Shown here piece by piece: positions 26,051 to 34,903 of a stretch of DNA of 57,575 bases (its first letter is position 1; every line of letters begins with the position of its first letter). The position numbers were made by a program, and so were the translations under genes. The notes under the pieces were generated by a model, which made no database searches, was not told the origin of the DNA, and worked only from the letters and a program-made list of their open reading frames with translations. The stretch comes from Gammaproteobacteria bacterium (GTDB taxonomy: Bacteria; Pseudomonadota; Gammaproteobacteria; Xanthomonadales; SZUA-36). Where the stretch lies: assembly GCA_021772915.1 (NCBI GenBank), contig JAJFLB010000024.1, forward strand, positions 1-57,575, read 5' to 3'.

Positions 26051-26900
26051 CAGATTACCAACAACTGGCAGGATACCCATTTCATTTGAGTTTTTCCCAC
26101 CGCGGTCTGGTGAGCAAAAACTCGTGCTTGATTCTACTTGGCAAAAGCTCTCAAGGCTTAACCCACGCTATTTGTCGGTTACCTTCGGCGCCGGTGGGTC
26201 TTCACCAGAGGCAACGATAGAGACCGTCGCCGAGCTGTTGGATCAAACAGACGTGCCGGTGGCACCGCATATATCGTGTATGGCCAAGAGCCGTGAGATG
26301 CTGCATGAATTGATTGGTTCCTACAAAGACGCTGGCGTCAAACGTCTGGTTGTGCTGCGCGGCGACCGGCCCGATGGAGTGAGTGGACCGGGGCCCTTCC
26401 AGTACGCCAGTGAATTGGTGAGGTTTGTACACGAGTCGTATCCGGACACATTTCATGTCGAAGTGGCCTGCTATCCTGAGTTCCATCCGGAGTCCGAGTC
26501 ACCTGAAACCGAGTTCAGGTACTTTAAAGAAAAAGTTGATGCGGGTGCCGACGGCGCCACGACCCAGTATTTCTACAACACCGATTGCTATTTCCAGTTT
26601 CTGGAAGATTGCGCACGCCATGACATCAATATTCCCATTACCCCCGGGGTGATGCCGATCACCAATTACAACAGCCTGGCGAGGTTTTCTGCCAACTGTG
26701 GTGCGGAGATCCCCCGCTGGATTCGGAAACGATTGGAACCTTTCGGTGACGATGCCGCATCGATCCGTGAATTTGGACTGGATGTGGTCACCAAGCTCTG
26801 CGAACGATTACTCGTGGGGGGGGCTCCCGGTTTACATATCTATACCTTGAATAGGGCCAACGCGACCATGCGTTTATGGCAAAGGTTAAATTACCTGTAG
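26010..26900 (+). CDS. metF: Methylenetetrahydrofolate reductase
   Basis: About 296 residues. [25 protein letters not shown] and GDRPDG are conserved in the MetF TIM barrel; [17 protein letters not shown] and [10 protein letters not shown] complete the flavin and folate sites. It reduces 5,10-methylene-THF to 5-methyl-THF for methionine synthesis using FAD. Conserved residues begin right after the ahcY stop, but no ATG or GTG lies there, so ATG 26010 (or GTG 26004), overlapping ahcY by about 41 bases, is used; an ATT at 26046 is an outside possibility. Last gene of the operon; its stop codon falls within a REP-like sequence. Confidence 0.95.
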   Translation: MQTVPTSRTITVIDRLPTTGRIPISFEFFPPRSGEQKLVLDSTWQKLSRLNPRYLSVTFGAGGSSPEATIETVAELLDQTDVPVAPHISCMAKSREMLHELIGSYKDAGVKRLVVLRGDRPDGVSGPGPFQYASELVRFVHESYPDTFHVEVACYPEFHPESESPETEFRYFKEKVDAGADGATTQYFYNTDCYFQFLEDCARHDINIPITPGVMPITNYNSLARFSANCGAEIPRWIRKRLEPFGDDAASIREFGLDVVTKLCERLLVGGAPGLHIYTLNRANATMRLWQRLNYL

Positions 26901-26916
26901 GACCAACGAGCTTGCT
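26897..26916. repeat. REP-like element half, downstream of metF
   Basis: GTAGGACCAACGAGCTTGCT here and GTAGGACCGAAGAGCTTGCT at 36271 differ at two positions. Both begin within the stop codon region of a gene. The sequence is followed by a short GATTGG that can pair back with CCAA, giving a weak hairpin. It resembles the GAGCTTGCTC-centred REP elements of Pseudomonas. See also 36271-36362 and 53511-53540. Confidence 0.65.
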
Positions 26917-26984
26917 GGTGGGGATTGGTGCGTGCATGGAAACGCCATCCAGGCCATCATCTTTTGGAAAGTGGATAACAAGGT

Positions 26985-27509
26985 TCAGGATCGTAATTGC
27001 GCCCAGAATAAGCCGGCATAGATTTTCGGATCCAGCATAAGGCCTTCCGCCCGGCGGGCATCCAGCCACTGGTGGGCGCCTTCAAGCGGAACGTGGTGGA
27101 CGGTAATGTCCTCGTTGGCGTCGCCGCCACCTGGTCCCACACGTTCAAGACCGCTGGCAAAAAATATGGTGATCATTTCATCAACCATACCGGGTGTGCT
27201 GGGACAGCTTAGTAGTTCCTCCAGCTTTGCCGCACGATAGCCCGTCTCTTCTTCCAACTCCCTCTCGGCAGCCGTTCTTAACGCTTCACCTACATCGCCT
27301 GTGTCGCCCACAAGTCCTGCCGGTAACTCAATCACACGGCCGCTAACGGGGATGCGGTATTGTTCTACGAGAACCAATTCCAGTGCCGCGGTGACAGGAA
27401 CCAGGACGACGACAGCACTGGCGTTAGTGCGGTATGCAAACTCCCAGCCGTCGCGTTCCTTCAAGCCAAGATAGCGACCACAATAGTGATTTGTTTCGTT
27501 AATTGTCAC
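26985..27509 (-). CDS. NUDIX hydrolase, ADP-ribose pyrophosphatase-like
   Basis: About 174 residues from GTG 27509 (VTINETNHYCGRYL); ATG 27560 is an alternative but adds a Cys/Ala-rich tail with no clear match. The Nudix box lies in GDVGEALRTAAERELEEETGY with the REUxEE helix intact. ELPAGLVGDTG just before it is the loop common in the ADP-ribose/ADP-sugar pyrophosphatase subgroup. The likely reaction is ADP-ribose to AMP and ribose-5-phosphate, in the cytoplasm, with Mg2+ bound by the box glutamates. It is divergent from the beta-propeller gene. Confidence 0.82.
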   Translation of the reverse strand: MTINETNHYCGRYLGLKERDGWEFAYRTNASAVVVLVPVTAALELVLVEQYRIPVSGRVIELPAGLVGDTGDVGEALRTAAERELEEETGYRAAKLEELLSCPSTPGMVDEMITIFFASGLERVGPGGGDANEDITVHHVPLEGAHQWLDARRAEGLMLDPKIYAGLFWAQLRS

Positions 27510-27619
27510 TGAATTACCCGCTGCTCTGTTACACTGCGCCGATTGTATCCCTGTCGCCATTTTAACGGAACCAAACTCTGTTTGATGGTTCAAAGCTGCG
27601 GACCCTGAAAAGGATAAAC

Positions 27620-29032
27620 ATGTTGAACAAATTACCACTCATTCTGGCTTTGGCCACAAGTGTTTTTCTGACCAGTGTGACGTCGACGGCACAACTCAAA
27701 CCTGTCGAGGCACTACCGGAAAACGTTCCCGATCTGTTAGTCAAAATTAACGAGGCTTTCGTTGCCAAAAACTACCCGTTGTTTCGCGATGCCTTGATTC
27801 AATTGCACAAGCACCGGCCCGATAACAGTGACTATATGTATCAACTTGTCATTGCCCATGCATTGCTTGACGAAAAGCAACAGGCATATGACATGATGGT
27901 ACGCATGCAACAACAAGGGCTTGCCTACGACTTTACCAAGACAGACCAAACCGCCAACATTAGGGGAACCGAGGTATTCGATTATGTCAATGATCTGATG
28001 GTCATGGCTCAAGACCCTGTGGGCGAGGCTGAAGTGATACTGACCTTGCCTCAGGATGTTGCTTTTCCTGAAGCCCTTTCCTGGGACGAGACTCGGCAAA
28101 AATTCCTGGTAGGTACCATGGCTGATGGCAGCATACTTACGGTTGACAAGGAGGGTGAGGCTACCGAGTTGCTAAAAGCTGATGAAGAGAACGGCATGTG
28201 GGGGGTTATTGATATTCTTGTTGACCTGCAACGTAATCGTTTGTGGGTAAGCAGTGCAGCCACTCCCGGTTTTTCACGTTTCGACGTCATTGATCAGGGG
28301 CGTTCTGCCCTGTTTGAGTTTAACCTTGAGACGCTGGAGTTCATTCGCCGCTATCCGGTTTCTGTTGATGGTCAGCCGCATGCTTTGGGTAACATGGTAC
28401 TCACCTCGAATGGCGACATATACGTGGCGGATCGGGTATTCCCGATCGTGTACCGCAAGCTTGCAAATGAGCAAAAACTGGAAGCACTCATGGTTGCCCA
28501 GGATATGGTCAGCATGCGCGGGGTCGCCATGCAACCTGACGGGCGTATCCTCTATATCGCAGACCGAGAGATGGGCATTCTGGTGCTGGACCTTGAGGCG
28601 CGGCGCTCTGGCAAACTACTTGTTCCCGAAACCCTCAATCTTGGCGGGCTGGATGGTCTGTACTTGTGGGATAACCACCTGGTGGTTATCCAAAATGGAA
28701 TTAAACCGCAACGGGTCATGCGACTGGAGCTTGACGCTACTGGCACCAAGGTTGAAGCGATTCGGCCATTGGCCGTGGCCCAGCCCAATTTCGACTTCCC
28801 CAGTTTTGGTGTTTTGCGGGGGAAGAACCTGTACTACTTTGGTAACAGCCAGTGGCTGGGTAGTGGAAATAATGTAAAACCTATCACTGTACTGCGTACG
28901 TCAGTGGATGCCAGTGAGGACCTTGTTGGGCCGGATATGAGGAAATATCTTGAAGAGCGTGGCAAGAAACTTGAAGCGCGCAGCAAGAAACTCCAGGAGC
29001 AGGCGTCTAAGTCCGAGGAAAAGCAGCAGTAG
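27620..29032 (+). CDS. Secreted NHL/SMP-30-type beta-propeller protein
   Basis: 470 residues. Signal peptide 1-25 (LALATSVFLTSVTSTAQ), a short helical region of about 100 residues (TPR-like), then repeating blades: ALSWDETRQKFLVGTMADGSILTVD, NRLWVSSAATPGFSRFDV, NMVLTSNGDIYVADRVFPIVY and GRILYIADREMGILVLDL. Blades of this sort form a six-bladed propeller as in gluconolactonase/NHL proteins. The C-terminus is a charged coiled coil (EERGKKLEARSKKLQEQA). Periplasmic; enzymatic activity is not evident. AAGGA precedes ATG 27620. Confidence 0.78.
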   Translation: MLNKLPLILALATSVFLTSVTSTAQLKPVEALPENVPDLLVKINEAFVAKNYPLFRDALIQLHKHRPDNSDYMYQLVIAHALLDEKQQAYDMMVRMQQQGLAYDFTKTDQTANIRGTEVFDYVNDLMVMAQDPVGEAEVILTLPQDVAFPEALSWDETRQKFLVGTMADGSILTVDKEGEATELLKADEENGMWGVIDILVDLQRNRLWVSSAATPGFSRFDVIDQGRSALFEFNLETLEFIRRYPVSVDGQPHALGNMVLTSNGDIYVADRVFPIVYRKLANEQKLEALMVAQDMVSMRGVAMQPDGRILYIADREMGILVLDLEARRSGKLLVPETLNLGGLDGLYLWDNHLVVIQNGIKPQRVMRLELDATGTKVEAIRPLAVAQPNFDFPSFGVLRGKNLYYFGNSQWLGSGNNVKPITVLRTSVDASEDLVGPDMRKYLEERGKKLEARSKKLQEQASKSEEKQQ

Positions 29033-29048
29033 TTGGGGGTTTGCATGG

Positions 29049-29930
29049 TTATTTGCAGCGCAAGCACCGCCGTCTCAGCATCTGACCAAAATTCATTTCG
29101 TCAAACAGACGGTTGAGACAGGCTTCATCCGTTTCACCACGCGTAACCCCGGGGCTCTCAAGTGTTGAATGTACCTCGGTTTCGATACCGGTCAGACGAC
29201 GTGCCAGTTCTGCAGCGTCCCGGTGGTCATGCAGCTTCTTATGAAGGGTTTTGGCACCCCGGATACTGAGATGCTGCACTTCGTCCATTCGTTCCCAAAG
29301 GGCTTCCAGGTTTTCGAAGTGACTCAATAGCGCCGCAGCAGATTTTGGACCGACACCAGGAATACCGGGGATGTTGTCCACACTGTCACCTGTGAGGGCA
29401 AGAAAGTCGGCAATCTGTTCCGGAAAAACACCAAATTTGTCCTTGATTTTTGCCGGGTTGAGCTTTCGATCCCGGGTGAAATCCCACCAGGTATCGTTTT
29501 TCTCGATCAACTGGGTGAGGTCTTTGTCACTGCTGATAATGCAGACCGGATGCCCACGGTCCCGCCAGTGGCTGGCAAGTGTGCCGATCAGGTCATCTGC
29601 TTCATAACGGCTATCGGAAAAACATCTCAGGCCCATGGTTTCTGCTACCTCTCTGGCCCATTTGAACTGACGTTTTAATTCTTCCGGAGCGGGGTCACGG
29701 TTCGCTTTGTATTGCGGATAGATTTCATTGCGATAACTGGTTTCCAGTGACTCGTCAAACGCAATCCCAATGTGCTGCGCCCTGGTTCGCTCTAACAGAC
29801 TGCACAAAAAACCGGTAAAGCCATACACGGCGTTGGTCGGTTCGCCCTGGGAATTGACAAATTCATCCGGAATCGAGAACCAGGCACGAAACACATAAAT
29901 GCTGGCATCGACGAGGTATACGGGTTGCAT
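29049..29930 (-). CDS. 5'-3' exonuclease (FEN/Xni-like), free-standing
   Basis: About 293 residues from ATG 29930 (MQPVYLVDASIYVFRAW); ORFs can extend to 29957. It matches the N-terminal nuclease domain of DNA polymerase I and Xni: YKANRDPAPEELKRQF (with the arch lysine/arginines), RYEADDLIGTLA (metal-binding acids), IISSDKDLTQLI and LTGDSVDNIPGIPGVGPKSAAALL (helix-hairpin-helix). Such enzymes remove 5' flaps and RNA primers. No polymerase domain follows, and it has more length than E. coli Xni (about 250). It stands 28 bases downstream of an HNH gene on the same strand. Confidence 0.88.
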   Translation of the reverse strand: MQPVYLVDASIYVFRAWFSIPDEFVNSQGEPTNAVYGFTGFLCSLLERTRAQHIGIAFDESLETSYRNEIYPQYKANRDPAPEELKRQFKWAREVAETMGLRCFSDSRYEADDLIGTLASHWRDRGHPVCIISSDKDLTQLIEKNDTWWDFTRDRKLNPAKIKDKFGVFPEQIADFLALTGDSVDNIPGIPGVGPKSAAALLSHFENLEALWERMDEVQHLSIRGAKTLHKKLHDHRDAAELARRLTGIETEVHSTLESPGVTRGETDEACLNRLFDEMNFGQMLRRRCLRCK

Positions 29931-29958
29931 GGGTGAACCAGGGCTAACAGGCGCCACA

Positions 29959-30582
29959 CTAAGTTACCAACAACGATTGTCCCTGTTCGACACGTTTGCG
30001 TAAAACACTGTTACGAGGGAAGTGTGCGAGTAGGAAGTCCATCTGGTCAGCAAGGATTTGGCGTCCTTGCAAGTACACGTATTCTGCGTGAGTGGGGCAG
30101 AACGGGATGGCCAGTAACGCCATACCCGCTTGTTCCGGTGTCTGGCCTGCCTTGTGGTTATTGCACCGTTTGCAAGCCGTGACGACGTTGCCCCAACGAT
30201 CCTGTCCTCCCTGGCTTAGTGGGTGAACGTGATCCCTGGACAGGAGATAATTTGGAAATTGCTGGCCACAGTATAGGCACAGACCCTGGTCGCGCCGAAA
30301 CAGGGCTTTATTGCTCAGAGGGGGAACGTAATTTCGTGTAAACAAGTGTTTGTGCGGGTGCTGGCCTTCGGTAGCAATGATGGCATTGACACTGACAATA
30401 CTCTGGCAGCCGCTGTCGGCGTTGACACCGCCATGGATCTTGTAGAGCGTCTCTCCCAACGCATAGCAAACCTGATCAAGTGTGATCAGCCTGACTGCAT
30501 CCTGGTAACCAACCCACTCCAGAGGCATGCCGGATACATCCGTGCGTAGGACCCGTTGTTGTAAACCCATATTCTGTGTCAT
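29959..30582 (-). CDS. HNH endonuclease-family protein
   Basis: About 207 residues from ATG 30582. The HNH core is CLYCGQQFPNYLLSRDHVHPLSQGG...NVVTACKRCNNHKAG: two CxxC zinc pairs flank the RDHVHP histidines. The N-terminal 85 residues carry no domain I can name. This form (a C-x2-C HNH with long N-terminus) is widespread as a housekeeping-like protein in gammaproteobacteria. It would cut DNA with one metal ion. It is directly upstream of the FEN-type exonuclease, so the two nucleases may be expressed together. Confidence 0.8.
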   Translation of the reverse strand: MTQNMGLQQRVLRTDVSGMPLEWVGYQDAVRLITLDQVCYALGETLYKIHGGVNADSGCQSIVSVNAIIATEGQHPHKHLFTRNYVPPLSNKALFRRDQGLCLYCGQQFPNYLLSRDHVHPLSQGGQDRWGNVVTACKRCNNHKAGQTPEQAGMALLAIPFCPTHAEYVYLQGRQILADQMDFLLAHFPRNSVLRKRVEQGQSLLVT

Positions 30583-30778
30583 CGTTGTGACCGCAAAACT
30601 TGCTTGCACTGGTTGCTGTGCTAAGTTAACTCCAAATAGCTGTATATCGGGTTTCCGTGACAATCGCAAGCAAAATTTCCATCAAATCAGGATATGCTTA
30701 TCCCCGCCGCGTTTCATGGCTGCGAACCCGGAGCCGGTCAGCGTTGTCAGATTCGGATAGGTACATTTGGAGTTGGTC

Positions 30779-32134
30779 GTGAAATTAATATTACAGCGTG
30801 CTGTTGTCATGCTTGCACTGTCTTTGGTTACAGGCCACGTGATTGCTGTTTTACCTGCAGCTGTGGATGGCAAACTGTTGCCCTCACTGGCACCCGTACT
30901 CGAGGAGGTCACGCCGTCTGTGGTCAATGTGTACACGCAAACCCGTGTTCGTGTGCGCAGTCCGTTGCTGGATGATCCCATTTTCAGGCGTTTTTTCAAT
31001 GTCCCTGATATCCCACGTGAAAGAGTGTCACAAAGTCTTGGCTCGGGTGTCATTGTGGATGCCCAAAAGGGTTATGTGTTAACCAATAATCACGTGATTG
31101 CGCGCGCTGATGAAATTGCCGTGGGACTCAAGGATGGCCGTAACCTGGAAGCCAAATTAATCGGGACCGATCCCGATACTGACCTGGCCGTGATCCAGAT
31201 TCCCGCACAAGATCTCACCGCCCTGGCATTGGCAAACTCGGATCAGTTACTGGTTGGCGACTTCGTTGTTGCGGTAGGCAATCCCTTTGGCTTGGGTCAG
31301 ACCGTTACCTCCGGAATTGTAAGTGCGCTGGGCCGAACCGGTGTGCGGGGTCTTGAGTACCAGAATTTCATCCAGACGGATGCCTCAATCAACCCAGGGA
31401 ACTCCGGTGGTGCCCTGATTAACTTGCGGGGCGAATTGGTTGGTATCAACAGTGCGATATTCACACCCAGTGGCGGTAACGTGGGTATTGGATTTGCAAT
31501 CCCATCCTCCATGGCACGCTATGTAATGGACCAGTTGATTCGCTTTGGTGAAGTACGGCGTGGCACGCTGGGTTTGTTTGTCCAGGACCTGACCCCCGAG
31601 TTGGCTGGCGTATTTGACGTAAATGCAGGCAGTGGTGCGCTGGTTGCTGAAGTTTCCATAGAGTCTGCCGCAGCCACTGCCGGATTACAGCCAGGGGACG
31701 TGATCGTCAAAATGGCCGGGCGTGAGGTTGGCTCTGCGCAGGACTTTTTCAATGTCGAAGGCCAGTTGGCGCTCGGTGAGACACTGCAGATCGAGTTTTT
31801 GCGTGATGGTAAAGTCCGCCGGTCATCACTGGTTATACAATCGATCCGAAAACTTGAAGGCGTTGATCTTGACCGTCGCCTAAAGGGGGCACGATTTAGC
31901 GAGTTGAATGCCCGGCACAAGCAGGAGAATATCTCCGGGGTGTTACTGGAAGAGCTGGATCCGGGTAGCAGGCTTGCCCGAGAGGGGCTGGCTGAGGGTG
32001 ACATTGTCACGGGCGTGAACCGACGGCCGGTCCACAACCTGGTGGACTTCATTGCTGCGCTTGAAAAAACCCGCCGCCAAATTCTGTTACAGATCAGACG
32101 TCAGGGGCGGGCCTATGTCGCTCGTATTGACTAG
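30779..32134 (+). CDS. degQ: HtrA/DegQ-type periplasmic serine protease
   Basis: About 451 residues from GTG 30779, which has GGAG six bases before. Signal peptide 1-24. The trypsin-like domain shows the full catalytic triad: H105 in NNHVIA, D135 in DTDLAVIQ, S209 in NPGNSGGALI. Two PDZ domains follow (GTLGLFVQDLTPEL and VLLEELDPGSRLAREGL). DegQ/DegP-type enzymes degrade or refold misfolded envelope proteins. The active site is complete. Two PDZ domains match DegQ or DegP; DegS has only one. The assignment to DegQ rather than DegP is by length only. Confidence 0.9.
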   Translation: MKLILQRAVVMLALSLVTGHVIAVLPAAVDGKLLPSLAPVLEEVTPSVVNVYTQTRVRVRSPLLDDPIFRRFFNVPDIPRERVSQSLGSGVIVDAQKGYVLTNNHVIARADEIAVGLKDGRNLEAKLIGTDPDTDLAVIQIPAQDLTALALANSDQLLVGDFVVAVGNPFGLGQTVTSGIVSALGRTGVRGLEYQNFIQTDASINPGNSGGALINLRGELVGINSAIFTPSGGNVGIGFAIPSSMARYVMDQLIRFGEVRRGTLGLFVQDLTPELAGVFDVNAGSGALVAEVSIESAAATAGLQPGDVIVKMAGREVGSAQDFFNVEGQLALGETLQIEFLRDGKVRRSSLVIQSIRKLEGVDLDRRLKGARFSELNARHKQENISGVLLEELDPGSRLAREGLAEGDIVTGVNRRPVHNLVDFIAALEKTRRQILLQIRRQGRAYVARID

Positions 32135-32225
32135 TTTGTAATTGTCACGATGCAGTACACTAGGTCACACTACAACTTGGTAGTCACCTGGCTTACACTT
32201 GCACGTCCCCAAGATTGGTTTCCAC

Positions 32226-33593
32226 ATGCGTAGCCCCTTCAGTAGCACCGATAACAGCCTGCCACTTTACCCGGTGGACCCCGCCTGTTTCGACCAGTGG
32301 CTGGCGAAGGCGCCAAAGAAGCAGAGAAAATGGTTAGAAGCGCTGGATTTCCACGCACAACCCGGTGCTGTGTGTGGCTTGCCAGGCGATGATGGCGAAC
32401 TGCAGGCCTATATTTTTGGCATGGCAGACCAGGGCTGGTTGTATCAACTGGCAACGCTCCCACGACAGCTTGGGGCCGGTACCTACCGGTTGGTCTCGGA
32501 ATGGGGGCCGCAACAAAGACTGCAGGCCAGTCTTGGCTGGGGCCTGGCCTGTTACCAGTTCGAGTTATACAACAAGTCAAAAGTTGAGATGCCGCAGCTG
32601 GTCCTGGACGAAGACATTGCCTTACAGGCGCAAAGCTTGCTCAAAGCTCAGACTTTGGTACGTGACCTGGTTAATACACCGACTGAAGACATGGGGCCGG
32701 CACAGCTGGCGGATGCCATGCAGGCCGAGGCAAAGCACCTTGGCGCCAGCATGACGGTGGTCAAGGGTGAAGCGCTGCTGACGGAGAAATTTCCAGCTAT
32801 TCACGTTGTTGGGCGGGCTGCAAGCCGCGCCCCGCGGTTGCTTAAAATGGAGTGGGGAAAGACAGAGGATCCACTGCTGGTACTGTGCGGAAAAGGCGTG
32901 TGTTTTGATACCGGCGGGTTGAACCTCAAAACAGGCTCCGGCATGAGTTTGATGAAAAAGGACATGGGTGGTGCTGCACATGTTTTGGCGCTGGCTGGGC
33001 TGATCATTGAAGCACGATTGTCTGTACGCCTGATGGTGCTGGTACCAGCGGTCGAGAATGCAGTTTCCGGTAATGCCTATCGTCCTGGAGATGTCATCCC
33101 AACACGCAAGGGACTGAGCGTCGAAATTGGCAATACCGATGCTGAAGGCCGGGTCGTGCTAGCTGACGCATTGGCTTACGCCTGTGAACACGAACCTGAT
33201 CTGGTAATTGATTTTGCAACTCTGACCGGTGCCGCCCGAATAGCGTTGGGTGCCGATTTGCCACCTTTGTTCAGCAATGACATTGCCATTGCCCATGATA
33301 TTGTCGCCGCCGGGGAGCATGAGGAGGACCCGTTGTGGGTGATGCCGCTTTACCAGCCTTACCGGGACTTGCTGAAGAGCCAGATTGCTGACCTGAGCAA
33401 TGTTGGAAGTTCCAGCTACGGTGGGTGCATCACGGCAGCCCTGTTTCTAGAGTATTTCATCAGTGGGAAAACCGCCTGGGTGCACATCGATACCTTCGCC
33501 TGGAACCAGACGAGCCGACCCGGCAGACCGGCGGGTGGCGAAGCACTGGGACTCAGGGCAGTATTCAGGTACCTGCGCAGACGTTACGCTTGA
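32226..33593 (+). CDS. Leucyl aminopeptidase family M17
   Basis: About 455 residues from ATG 32226. The C-terminal catalytic half has GKGVCFDTGGLNLKTGSGMSLMKKDMGG (metal ligands K and D) and NTDAEGRVVLADALAYA (metal-binding E and catalytic R), both intact. It should release N-terminal residues from peptides in the cytoplasm as a hexamer with two divalent metals. The N-terminal half is more variable. Whether it is the PepA or PepB subgroup is unclear; PepA also binds DNA in some bacteria. It follows the protease gene 91 bases later but has no obvious common regulation. Confidence 0.9.
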   Translation: MRSPFSSTDNSLPLYPVDPACFDQWLAKAPKKQRKWLEALDFHAQPGAVCGLPGDDGELQAYIFGMADQGWLYQLATLPRQLGAGTYRLVSEWGPQQRLQASLGWGLACYQFELYNKSKVEMPQLVLDEDIALQAQSLLKAQTLVRDLVNTPTEDMGPAQLADAMQAEAKHLGASMTVVKGEALLTEKFPAIHVVGRAASRAPRLLKMEWGKTEDPLLVLCGKGVCFDTGGLNLKTGSGMSLMKKDMGGAAHVLALAGLIIEARLSVRLMVLVPAVENAVSGNAYRPGDVIPTRKGLSVEIGNTDAEGRVVLADALAYACEHEPDLVIDFATLTGAARIALGADLPPLFSNDIAIAHDIVAAGEHEEDPLWVMPLYQPYRDLLKSQIADLSNVGSSSYGGCITAALFLEYFISGKTAWVHIDTFAWNQTSRPGRPAGGEALGLRAVFRYLRRRYA

Positions 33594-33658
33594 TCTACCG
33601 GCTGCACCAGCCGGCCCAGATCGCTGGCAAAGACAAAATAAACAAGGTCAGACCAGTC

Positions 33659-34798
33659 TCAAAGCAACACAAAACTGGCTAAGGCGACAAAGGTTGTAGC
33701 AGCAATCAGCAGTATCAGGTAGCTGATTCCGATCAAACTGAATTTGGCCACCGTCATAAACCAGCCCTGCTGATAAACCACCCGCAATGAAATCAGAAAG
33801 TAGACGGGTATCCAGACACTGATAGCTATTGTCAACCACTCTGTGCCGGTTGTAGCAATCGTGTACCCAGATTGATTGAAGAGGTCACCAACCAGGTTGG
33901 TCAACAGCAATAGAATCAGGCTGACAAACAGAAATGAGTGGTTGTGCAAAGAGAAAATCAGGTGCTCGACGTAGTAACGCTTCGCAAACAGATACCAACA
34001 CTTCAAGATTAATGCGACCACCGGCAACAATATGAACATGGTGGCGGGAAGAATGTCGAAAACCTGCTCTACGATCAGGTTGGGGTTTTCGTTGATCTGC
34101 TCAGCCTTTCGTGGTGATCCTTCGATCTCGTCGTTGATGCGTTTATTGATCCAGTCCGGCAACCACCGGATGTCCACCGGGTTAGTGTCGCGGTCCCAGG
34201 GTTCATCATTGAACTGGAATCCGTCGGTATCCAGCTTGAAGCCGTCGTTTTCATCCGCCGCGTTAGCGGAAACACTTTCATGTTCGGCAAGGCCGGACTG
34301 GACCTTTTCGCGCAGGTCTGGTGGCAGTTCAGTTAGCGATTCTTCGAGCAGTTGTTGATGCGTTTCGTCACCGGGTCCGACCTGCGCAACATCCTCATGG
34401 CCGGTGCCACCTTTGTTGGTGTCGATCGCGTTCCCTGAGAGCAGTGCTGCCAACAGGAAAAAGAGGATGCTGGCAAAGATATATAAACGCATGGGTGGTG
34501 TATAACGAAAACGACGACCGGTCATGTAGTCTCGTGTCAGTCGTCCCGGCTTGAACAGCAGGGGTTTCATTGTGCGCATGAAACGCGAGTCCAGGTCCAG
34601 GAAGTCTTCCAGCAAATCTCGCACCAGGGCTGGAAAAAATCGCAGCAGGTTGCGATCAGGTTGACCGCAGTAGTAGCAAAACGGACCATTCAGGCCAGTG
34701 CCGCAGTTCAGGCAGTCGGCAGAGCCTGCAAGCTTTCTGTCTGCCAGTGTCAGCGCTGGGTCACCCACCGTTACCAGTGCAATATTCTCATTTGTCAT
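33659..34798 (-). CDS. DUF3667 membrane protein with zinc-ribbon N-terminus
   Basis: 379 residues. Residues about 30-50 are a zinc ribbon (CLNCGTGLNGPFCYYCGQPDRN). A conserved block DFLDLDSRFMRTMKPLLFKPGRLTRDYMTGRRFRYTPPMRLYIFASILFF follows, typical of the DUF3667 family, then a soluble acidic insert and four C-terminal membrane helices (ATMFILLPVVALILKCWYL, FLFVSLILLLLTNLV). Function unknown. Start ATG 34798 follows an AAGGAGT ribosome site. It is divergent from the MATE gene. Confidence 0.85.
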   Translation of the reverse strand: MTNENIALVTVGDPALTLADRKLAGSADCLNCGTGLNGPFCYYCGQPDRNLLRFFPALVRDLLEDFLDLDSRFMRTMKPLLFKPGRLTRDYMTGRRFRYTPPMRLYIFASILFFLLAALLSGNAIDTNKGGTGHEDVAQVGPGDETHQQLLEESLTELPPDLREKVQSGLAEHESVSANAADENDGFKLDTDGFQFNDEPWDRDTNPVDIRWLPDWINKRINDEIEGSPRKAEQINENPNLIVEQVFDILPATMFILLPVVALILKCWYLFAKRYYVEHLIFSLHNHSFLFVSLILLLLTNLVGDLFNQSGYTIATTGTEWLTIAISVWIPVYFLISLRVVYQQGWFMTVAKFSLIGISYLILLIAATTFVALASFVLL

Positions 34799-34903
34799 CT
34801 CAGTACTCCTTGCAAATCCTGGCCGGCATGCCTGCTCCTCACAGAAGGGGGTGCCAGACTTACACCCTCATGTACAATGCCTGCTTACGCCAGATTGTAG
34901 CCA

